Positions 16,336 to 22,653 of a stretch of DNA of 64,000 nt are shown here, piece after piece (position 1 is the stretch's first letter; each line of letters starts with the position of its first letter). The notes under the pieces were generated by a model, which was not told the DNA's origin, did no database searches, and worked only from the letters and a program-made list of their open reading frames with translations. Where the stretch lies: NCBI RefSeq assembly GCF_014855495.1, contig NZ_JACYFJ010000002.1:496001-560000 (forward strand), written 5' to 3'. The position numbers were made by a program, and so were the translations under genes. Origin of the DNA: Euzebyella saccharophila. Its GTDB lineage: Bacteria > Bacteroidota > Bacteroidia > Flavobacteriales > Flavobacteriaceae.

Positions 16336-18177
16336 TTAAAAGTTTAGATTTACGTTCAATTGTATATTTCTACCGGGCATAGGTCTAAAGGCTACGTTTT
16401 GGTAGTTTTTGTTCCATATATTGTTAAGTTGAATTTTAGGAGTGCAGGCAACGTTTCCCCCTAATTGAATTTTTTTAGAAATGCCAAAATTTGAGACGGC
16501 ATAGGCGGGCAACTCTTCAGAATTATCGGAAGTAGTAAAAACCTTCCCATTATAAAATACTTGATAATAGCATTGCCAAGTACTATAAGCATAGCTCAGA
16601 TTACCAGTTGCCTTATGCCTTGGCACGTACATTAAATCTTTGTTTATTTCTTCGTTTTTAGCTCGTGTATAGAAATAACCGCCATGCCAAACCAGCTCAT
16701 GTTCTCCCCATTTTTCCTTGAACATTAAAGAAGTTTCCAATCCATAGTTAATGGCCTCACTAATATTCATAGGCGTCCAAACGCCTGTAACGTTCGGTCG
16801 CCATTGAATCATGTCTTCCGAAGAAATATAAAAGGCAGCCCAGTTAAAATTCCATTTGGTAAATTGTATGCCATGCCCCAACTCAAATTGATACGAAGAC
16901 TCGGGTAACACATCAGGATTACCGCTCGAACCCGCACCGGTTATCCAATAAATCTCATTAAAAGTGGGTACCCGATAATTTTTGGACCCGTTCAAGTGAA
17001 TAATATGTTGTTCATTAGGTTGATATTCCACATTAAGGGCGTATACAAAAGGACTGTCATAATCATTGACATATTCCTTTCTCAAACTAAGGTCATAGCT
17101 GATATATTCAGCAAGCTGATGTTTGAAAAGCATCGTTCCGGCAACGGTATTTCTATTGGCTTGCATTACAGAAGAACCATCCCCAGTGGTATGATTAATA
17201 TCGACAATAGCATCGATAATTATTTTATCAAAGGAAATTTTGTAGTCATAGTTTCCTAAGAACGTATTGGTCTCACCAAAGCTAAAGTCAGGGCGTTCCT
17301 TATTGGCAAAATACTTGTACTTTTCATACAAGTATCCCAATTTCACCCGGTGAATGCGGTTGTTCTTAAAATGGTTCCATTCCAAAAGATTTCTAGCGTT
17401 GTAGTCTTTGTATTTGGACATGGAAGGCGCCGTCAGTGTTCCCGAAAAATTACGATCACCTAAAAAACTTTGGTGGTAGAACTTTAATAGTTGCTTTTCG
17501 GAAAGCTTATACCCCACATTCGCGTTCAAATTGAGGGTTTCAAAATCGCCGTTTTCATTTTCAAGGTCCGTTCCCAAATAATCATAATCATTCTCGGAAG
17601 ACCTATAGTTTACGCCAAAACCAAAGGTGAATTCATCGGAGCCTTGAGAAACCCTGTGATCAAGGCCGCGAGTATCAAAACTGCCATAAGAAAGCTCCAG
17701 TTCATTCTCAAATTTTGAATTAAATCGCATTTCGTCCTGCAGATGGATACTGCCTCCAATGGCACCACTCCCAAATTGAACGCTTCCCCCTCCCTTTCTG
17801 ACCTGCACAATACCGTAATTTCTTGGAACAACGGTATTAAAATCTACCTGGCCCGTCAATTGCGAATTGATGTTGATGCCGTTCCAGATTACGGCGGTTT
17901 GAGAGGCATTGGTTCCCCTAAAAGAGGGAGAAGAGACCATTCCTAGTCCATTTTCCTTTAAATAAATTCCAGAGTTGAATTGAAGTAAATCGGTCAGTGA
18001 ACGACCATTTCGTTTTAAAACGGAATCCTTTAAAACTTCGACCTGATGGTTCGAAAAATACAATAGGCGCACATCGGTCAAAATGACTTCATCAAGTACG
18101 GTTACGCTATCTTTTTGCGAAAAGGCGTCGAATGATAAAAGTACCGCAAGGGCAAATAAAAACCTGAAATTTCTCAT
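16336..18177 (-). CDS. btuB: TonB-dependent outer-membrane receptor for cobalamin (BtuB-like)
   Basis: A 613-residue outer-membrane transporter. The signal peptide ends near AFS; DSVTVLDEVILTDVRL is the likely TonB-box region, the plug domain runs to about residue 150 (SFRGTNASQTAVIWNGININ, GGGSVQFGSGAIGGSIHL), and a 22-strand barrel ends in the C-terminal aromatic LNVNLNF. Its length equals that of E. coli BtuB, and it lacks the extra N-terminal domain of SusC-type proteins. The cobalamin riboswitch lies directly upstream, so expression should fall when B12 is plentiful. Confidence 0.9.
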   Translation of the reverse strand: MRNFRFLFALAVLLSFDAFSQKDSVTVLDEVILTDVRLLYFSNHQVEVLKDSVLKRNGRSLTDLLQFNSGIYLKENGLGMVSSPSFRGTNASQTAVIWNGININSQLTGQVDFNTVVPRNYGIVQVRKGGGSVQFGSGAIGGSIHLQDEMRFNSKFENELELSYGSFDTRGLDHRVSQGSDEFTFGFGVNYRSSENDYDYLGTDLENENGDFETLNLNANVGYKLSEKQLLKFYHQSFLGDRNFSGTLTAPSMSKYKDYNARNLLEWNHFKNNRIHRVKLGYLYEKYKYFANKERPDFSFGETNTFLGNYDYKISFDKIIIDAIVDINHTTGDGSSVMQANRNTVAGTMLFKHQLAEYISYDLSLRKEYVNDYDSPFVYALNVEYQPNEQHIIHLNGSKNYRVPTFNEIYWITGAGSSGNPDVLPESSYQFELGHGIQFTKWNFNWAAFYISSEDMIQWRPNVTGVWTPMNISEAINYGLETSLMFKEKWGEHELVWHGGYFYTRAKNEEINKDLMYVPRHKATGNLSYAYSTWQCYYQVFYNGKVFTTSDNSEELPAYAVSNFGISKKIQLGGNVACTPKIQLNNIWNKNYQNVAFRPMPGRNIQLNVNLNF

Positions 18178-18228
18178 ACCAACAAAGACCTTTTACCCGA
18201 AGGTCTCAATTTTAGGGTTCTAAATTTT

Positions 18229-18420
18229 GGCAGGTATCCTGACTTGCTCTATGCTACTTTACCTTCCCATCCTATAAAGACAGTGGTTTTAAGAAAATAA
18301 CATCCTTTTGGCTCCAGTATGAAATCTGGAGAGAGTTTACAGTTGCGGGAACAGCTCCGGATTCTCACCGGATTCCCATTTAATGCTGCTTTTCCAAAAT
18401 GGAAAAATCAGCAACCGAAA
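18229..18420 (-). promoter_or_regulatory. Cobalamin (B12) riboswitch
   Basis: Read on the minus strand, the class I/II core is clear: GGGAATCCGGTGAGAATCCGG near the 5' part, then CCCGCAACTGTAAAC, the CCACTGTC element, GGATGGGAAGG, and the closing GCAAGTCAGGATACCTGCC (complement of 18229-18247). The 5' P1 arm should begin near 18420. It ends about 50 nt before the btuB start. A small hairpin (GACCTT 18187-18192 with AAGGTC 18200-18205) lies between aptamer and start codon and may be part of the expression platform. It faces only the btuB-BtuG-BtuF operon, not the divergent ABC operon. Confidence 0.95.
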
Positions 18421-18476
18421 TTCTCGGCGAAAATAAACATTTTGTTTAATCTTTCATTGCAAAGATTAAATAATAC

Positions 18477-18484
18477 TACTTTTG
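18477..18484 (+). promoter_or_regulatory. Bacteroidota -7 promoter element of the B12 ABC operon
   Basis: TACTTTTG matches TANNTTTG, with a TTG about 17 bp upstream (18457-18459). It overlaps the upstream TTG at 18482, which therefore cannot be the start codon of the following gene. Confidence 0.5.
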
Positions 18485-18502
18485 ACCCTAAATTGCCATG
18501 CT

Positions 18503-19645
18503 TTGAAAAATCTGATTGTCTTTGGATGCTGCCTTTATTTTCTTGCCTGTAAAACGGAAAAGAAAAAAGAAGCCTTACCTATTTCAGTAACGGAAACATC
18601 TTCCATAGATTACGCCAGTGGCTTTGACATTCAAGCTTCAGGAGATTTAACTATCATTAGCGTTTCTTCACCTTGGCCCAATGCGAACGAGCCTTATAAA
18701 TACGCTTTGATTCCTAAAGAAAAATTAGCGGTCATTACGTTAAATAAAGATGAGTTCGACGCTATCATTCCGGTACCTGTAGAAAGCATGGTGGTAACGT
18801 CTACCACTCATATACCTTCCTTGGAAAGTTTAGGGGTTTTGGATAAACTGACAGGTTTCCCTAGTACTGATTTTATTTCTTCAAGTAAAGCACGAAAACG
18901 TATTGATAGGAAGCAAATTAAAGAATTAGGAAACAATGAAGCCATCAACACTGAAATGGTGATTGAACTACAACCTGATGTGCTTATAGGTTTTGGTATC
19001 AACGACCAAAACAAGGCTTATAACACCATTCAAAAAGCGAATATTCCGGTAGTGTACAACGGGGAATGGACAGAAAAATCCCCGTTGGGAAAGGCGGAAT
19101 GGATCAAGTTTTTTGCGCCTTTTTTCAGAATGGAAAAAAAAGCGGATTCCCTCTTTGAAGAAATAGAAACAAATTACCTAAAAGCCAAAGAACTTGTACA
19201 AACCTCCACCAAAAAACCCACGGTTTTAACTGGCGGACTCTACAAAGATGTTTGGCACGTTGCAGGCGGTGACAGTTGGATGGCTCAGTTCATCAAAGAT
19301 GCCGGAGGTCAATATTTATGGGAAGACAATGCGGATTCCGGCGGTTTGTCCTTAAGTATCGAATCCGTTTTGGCAAAGGGCCAAAATGCCGATTTCTGGC
19401 TGAATCCCTCTATGCTTACCACTTACCAAGATGTACAATCTGCCAATGCACACTACACGCAATTTGACGCCTTTGCGAATAAAAAGATTTTCGCCAATAC
19501 CCTTGCCACGGGGGAAACGGGCGGTTTGCTATTTTATGAATTGGCTCCCAACCGGCCAGATTTGGTATTGAAAGACCTCATTCATATTTTTCACCCAGAA
19601 CTTTTACCCAATCACCAATTATTTTTCTTTAAACCTTTGAATTAA
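18503..19645 (+). CDS. btuF: ABC transporter substrate-binding lipoprotein, BtuF/FecB type
   Basis: A 380-residue periplasmic-facing binding protein. The TTG at 18503 is chosen because it yields the lipoprotein leader LKNLIVFGCCLYFLAC (lipid on the last Cys), and because a TTG seven codons earlier lies inside the -7 promoter element. The two-lobe fold shows in VVTSTTHIPSLESLGVLDKLTGFP and VLIGFGINDQNKAYN, joined by a long helix EWIKFFAPFFRMEKKADSLFEE. Permease and ATPase genes follow without gaps. Iron-siderophore and cobalamin binders cannot be told apart by fold; the riboswitch and btuB next door favour cobalamin. Confidence 0.85.
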   Translation: MKNLIVFGCCLYFLACKTEKKKEALPISVTETSSIDYASGFDIQASGDLTIISVSSPWPNANEPYKYALIPKEKLAVITLNKDEFDAIIPVPVESMVVTSTTHIPSLESLGVLDKLTGFPSTDFISSSKARKRIDRKQIKELGNNEAINTEMVIELQPDVLIGFGINDQNKAYNTIQKANIPVVYNGEWTEKSPLGKAEWIKFFAPFFRMEKKADSLFEEIETNYLKAKELVQTSTKKPTVLTGGLYKDVWHVAGGDSWMAQFIKDAGGQYLWEDNADSGGLSLSIESVLAKGQNADFWLNPSMLTTYQDVQSANAHYTQFDAFANKKIFANTLATGETGGLLFYELAPNRPDLVLKDLIHIFHPELLPNHQLFFFKPLN

Positions 19646-20677
19646 TTGAGCACTCGAAGAACATACGGCCTTTCTTTTATAGTTCTGACCTTGTTCTTGA
19701 TTGGCTGCTTCTTTCTTAATGTAAGCTTGGGGTCAGTACACATCCCCTTAAAAGCCACTTTTAGCTCATTCTTTGGCGGAACCATTTCCAACCCATCTTG
19801 GGAATACATCGTACTCAATTACCGTTTACCAAAGGCTCTCACCGCCATTATTTCGGGGGCAGCACTTTCTCTAAGCGGCCTGTTGATGCAAACGTTTTTT
19901 AGAAATCCGTTAGCAGGACCTTTTGTTTTAGGAATTAGCTCAGGGGCAAGCTTAGGAGCGGCTCTTCTGATTATGGGTAGTGCATTTTTGGGTGGTTTTT
20001 TCTCGACAGGACTCATGACCGATGTTTCCTTGGCAGTTGCAGCCAGCTTGGGAAGCTTTATGGTGCTAATGGCAGTGGTGGCGGTGGCCCATAAAGTGAA
20101 GGACACCATGGCTTTACTGATTATTGGTTTGATGTTCGGGAGCATTACCGGGGCTATCGTAAGCGTTTTGTCCTATTTTACACAGGCCGAAAAATTGCAG
20201 CAGTTCGTGTACTGGTCCTTCGGGTCCGTGGGCAACCTTTCATGGAACCAGGTGGGACTGTTATTTGTTATTTTCCTGATTGGAACGGTTTTATGTATTC
20301 TGTGCATTAAACCGCTCAACACCTTTCTGTTAGGCGAAAACTATGCACAAAGTCTGGGCATTCCTCTTAAAAAATCACGCTTCCTCATCATTTTAGCAAC
20401 AGGCTTGCTCGCCGGAAGCGTCACTGCCTTGGCTGGCCCCATTGCCTTCGTAGGTTTGGCGGTACCGCATTTGGCCAGACAGTTATTCAAAACCACCGAC
20501 CATAAGATTCTGTTACCGGCCGTGCTACTTTGCGGTGCTATTTTAATGCTACTTTGCGACACGGTGGCGCAGCTTCCCAATTCAGAAAACGTACTTCCCA
20601 TCAATGCCATAACCAGCATTTTGGGTGCTCCTGTGGTAATATGGCTGCTTTTAAAAAAACGTAAAATGGTATTTTAA
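19646..20677 (+). CDS. btuC: ABC transporter permease, BtuC/FecCD family
   Basis: A 343-residue inner-membrane permease with about ten hydrophobic segments. Family marks are GAALSLSGLLMQTFFRNPLAGPFVLGISSGASLGA near residues 69-102 and GPIAFVGLAVPHLARQL near 264-280, the coupling region to the ATPase. The start is a TTG immediately after the stop of the binding protein gene. Its last base pair overlaps the ATPase start (TAATG), so the three proteins are translationally linked. It should move cobalamin, or less likely a siderophore, across the inner membrane. Confidence 0.92.
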   Translation: MSTRRTYGLSFIVLTLFLIGCFFLNVSLGSVHIPLKATFSSFFGGTISNPSWEYIVLNYRLPKALTAIISGAALSLSGLLMQTFFRNPLAGPFVLGISSGASLGAALLIMGSAFLGGFFSTGLMTDVSLAVAASLGSFMVLMAVVAVAHKVKDTMALLIIGLMFGSITGAIVSVLSYFTQAEKLQQFVYWSFGSVGNLSWNQVGLLFVIFLIGTVLCILCIKPLNTFLLGENYAQSLGIPLKKSRFLIILATGLLAGSVTALAGPIAFVGLAVPHLARQLFKTTDHKILLPAVLLCGAILMLLCDTVAQLPNSENVLPINAITSILGAPVVIWLLLKKRKMVF

Positions 20678-21462
20678 TGATTGATTTAAATAAAATACAT
20701 ATCAATCTACATATCAAAAACTTATCTATTGGATATAAGAATAAAACCATTGTTGAAAATATTACGTTTTCAGGGAAAGAAAGGGACCTGATAGCCATCA
20801 TAGGTGTCAATGGCGTGGGCAAATCTACCCTTCTTAAAACCTTGGCACAAATGCTTCCCAAACTTTCGGGAGCGGTTGGGGTGCAGCAAAAGGAATTGGA
20901 GCACTATCCACCCATAGAGTTGGCATCTCTTATCAGTGTTGTGCTTACGGATGGATTGGCTTCCAAGGACCTTTCTGTGCTGGAATTGATTGCCCTAGGA
21001 AGACAACCCTACACCAATTGGTTAGGAAGCTTGAAGCAAGAGGACAAAAAAATCGTTCAAGGAGCCATTCAAGATTTGGATTTAGTGGAAATTCAGCATA
21101 AAAAATGCTACGAGCTAAGTGACGGTCAGCTACAACGAGTACTCATCGCCAGGGCCCTGGCGCAGGATACGAACATTATCCTATTGGACGAGCCTACCTC
21201 CCATTTAGACCTTTACCATAAAGTTCAAATTCTAAAATTGCTGAAATCCATCGCAAAAAACAGGAACAAGACCATTGTCTACACCACCCACGAAATAGAA
21301 ATGGCTATTCAACTATGTGATAAAATTCTGTTGCTGAACAAAAAAGAGAATCCTTTTGGGGAGCCCTATGAATTAATAGAACAAGGCGTTTTTGAAAGTT
21401 TGTTCCCCAAAGACACAGTCACATTTGATGCCACTAGCGGAACTTTTAAAATTAAAAAATAA
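20677..21462 (+). CDS. btuD: ABC transporter ATP-binding protein, BtuD/FecE family
   Basis: The 261-residue energising subunit of the B12 importer. Walker A GVNGVGKST is at 43-51, the Q-loop region follows (SLISVVLTD), the signature is LSDGQLQR instead of the canonical LSGGQ, and Walker B is IILLDEPTSHLDL with the H-switch in YTTHEI. The ATG overlaps the permease stop by one base. This is the last core gene before an AT-rich accessory insert; I see no clear terminator in the 35 bp before the next, convergent gene. Confidence 0.93.
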   Translation: MIDLNKIHINLHIKNLSIGYKNKTIVENITFSGKERDLIAIIGVNGVGKSTLLKTLAQMLPKLSGAVGVQQKELEHYPPIELASLISVVLTDGLASKDLSVLELIALGRQPYTNWLGSLKQEDKKIVQGAIQDLDLVEIQHKKCYELSDGQLQRVLIARALAQDTNIILLDEPTSHLDLYHKVQILKLLKSIAKNRNKTIVYTTHEIEMAIQLCDKILLLNKKENPFGEPYELIEQGVFESLFPKDTVTFDATSGTFKIKK

Positions 21463-21497
21463 AGTTTCAAAGCTTTTGATTAATTTGAGAGGAAAAA

Positions 21498-22184
21498 TTA
21501 ACAATCTGTAAGACATTCTTTGGGGAGAAATTCCTCAGAAAATTTTTGTTTAAAAGGATTAAACCACTTTACTTTATAAAGGACATTTGTCCGCAAATTT
21601 TGTGATTTACTGCTATTTTTAGCAACTTTTTGGCTCTCATTACTCTTATATCCACATAGAACAAAATCAGGAGATGTATAGTTAACGGAATACTGTACGG
21701 AGACTTCTACATCAAAAGATTCTACTCCGTCATCTATTCTTGTAAACTTTCTTAGCTCTCTTTTTTTGTACATTTCAATTTTCTTGCTTTTTAAAAGCAC
21801 GATTTTTCCATATTTATATTCAGGAATTTTATACCCCTTTATCTCTTCTATCAAACTTTGATCATTTCTGTACGTTTCTCCTTCTTTACTTAATTTCTCA
21901 ATCTTAAGCTTATCAAATGAAACCAGCAAAGAATGATATAGAATAACTTCAACGAATTCACTTTTGGCATCATCAAAATACTTACATTTATATTTAATTT
22001 TATCCGCAACTCTATTGCCCATTTCATCTCTAATCACTTTTTCAGCCCTCTCAAAAATTACTTCACAAATCAATAATATTGGAGGTACGAGCTTGCCATC
22101 ACCTTTAATTCTAAAATCAAAAATTAATGGATGCGTTTTAAATACCACCAAATCCCCTAATGAAAAATGTTCTAAACTCTCCAA
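21498..22184 (-). CDS. Unknown protein with two SH3-like repeats beside the DRT2 locus
   Basis: I do not recognise this 228-residue protein. It is cytosolic (no leader or membrane span), lysine-rich and coded in AT-rich DNA unlike the flanking core genes. It contains an internal duplication: YKCKYFDDAKSEFVEVILYHSLL near 61-85 and YKVKWFNPFKQKFSEEFLPKECL near 200-225 share the pattern YKxKxF-x6-FxE-x2-L-x4-L. The opening LGDLVVFKTHPL looks like an SH3-like or YodC/DUF2158-like beta module. It is divergent from the reverse transcriptase locus and convergent with btuD. It may be part of the accessory insert or an unrelated passenger. Confidence 0.65.
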   Translation of the reverse strand: MESLEHFSLGDLVVFKTHPLIFDFRIKGDGKLVPPILLICEVIFERAEKVIRDEMGNRVADKIKYKCKYFDDAKSEFVEVILYHSLLVSFDKLKIEKLSKEGETYRNDQSLIEEIKGYKIPEYKYGKIVLLKSKKIEMYKKRELRKFTRIDDGVESFDVEVSVQYSVNYTSPDFVLCGYKSNESQKVAKNSSKSQNLRTNVLYKVKWFNPFKQKFSEEFLPKECLTDC

Positions 22185-22296
22185 TTGTAAAAATTTTCAA
22201 TAAACATAATAATATTTATCTTTACAATGAAGTAGGAGGATGTTCAATTAAATAATTAAGAAAGGAGCGTTTGGTAGGACTATTGTATTGTTAATA

Positions 22297-22304
22297 TAAT
22301 TTTA
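22297..22304 (+). promoter_or_regulatory. Possible -7 promoter element of the DRT2 ncRNA
   Basis: TAATTTTA differs from TANNTTTG at the last base. A TTTG lies upstream at 22270-22273 but with a long spacer of 23 bp. If used, the RNA would begin near 22311, right where the first helix of the leader starts. An 8-bp inverted repeat (22287-22294 with 22306-22313) overlaps it and could be an operator. Confidence 0.3.
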
Positions 22305-22478
22305 TTTAACAATCACCTAAACAAACCATTATGGGAAAATAAATAAGTGTTTAGGAATGGTGTATCCGCTGATGTATTCAGCAAATATATCGATATAAGT
22401 GCTGAATTCATCAGCAGCTCCGAAATTTCCAGAGCGTACTTACAAGATATGTTTATTAGACGAAACTTATGGGTGAAC

Positions 22479-22577
22479 CTTACTGTCATTCGTAAAGAGT
22501 TTGAGTTTAACACGTACACTAAGACTTGCCACCAAGGCAAAGTCAACGTAAAAGATTCGCTGGCGTCGAGAATTCGG
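22479..22577 (+). other. Candidate 99-nt rolling-circle template unit for a neo-type ORF
   Basis: The region lies inside the basal stem. CTTACTGTC at 22479-22487 and CTTACGGTC at 22578-22586 (8 of 9 identical) mark its ends, exactly 99 nt apart. If the RT jumps between the copies, tandem 99-nt repeats result. The sense frame beginning at 22479 has no stop across the junction (LTVIRKEF at its start, DSLASRIR at its end, then LTV again). It has no ATG, GTG or TTG. One antisense frame is also open and contains ATG (MTVSRILDA, TLPWWQVLVYVL), and a second antisense frame is open too. The unit boundaries and coding strand are inferences. Confidence 0.45.
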
Positions 22578-22586
22578 CTTACGGTC
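22479..22586 (+). repeat. Short direct repeats at the edges of the basal stem loop
   Basis: CTTAC-T-GTC (22479-22487) and CTTAC-G-GTC (22578-22586). The last base of the stem's left arm is the first base of copy one, and copy two abuts the right arm. Bare CTTAC also occurs at 22439 and 22638, so only the 9-nt match and its position at the stem are notable. Confidence 0.7.
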
Positions 22587-22653
22587 CACCCTATATTGGG
22601 GGTTATGCCCTTTCATAAAAATCAGCGTGCGACGCCTCTTACTTCATTTTATT

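Larger units (their letters stand above)
22311..22650 (+). ncRNA. Structured leader RNA of the DRT2 reverse transcriptase
   Basis: About 340 bp with no ordinary gene, directly upstream of the RT, as in described DRT2 systems where an upstream ncRNA is the RT template. Helices seen by eye: CCTAAACA 22316-22323 with 22348-22355 (8 bp); a hairpin of 16 bp with one mismatch, 22368-22383 with 22400-22415, capped by a self-complementary 12-mer; a long basal stem 22468-22479 with 22583-22595 (11 bp, one mismatch, one bulge) enclosing 103 nt; inside it a small hairpin 22523-22544; and a 7-bp pairing GGCGTCG 22562-22568 with CGACGCC 22630-22636 that would form a pseudoknot with the basal stem. Ends are estimates. 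Confidence 0.7.

Noticed and set aside
22313-22546. Minus-strand 77-codon ORF as a separate gene
   Set aside because: It overlaps the same leader in antisense, has no leader or domain pattern, and its openness is covered by the neo analysis.
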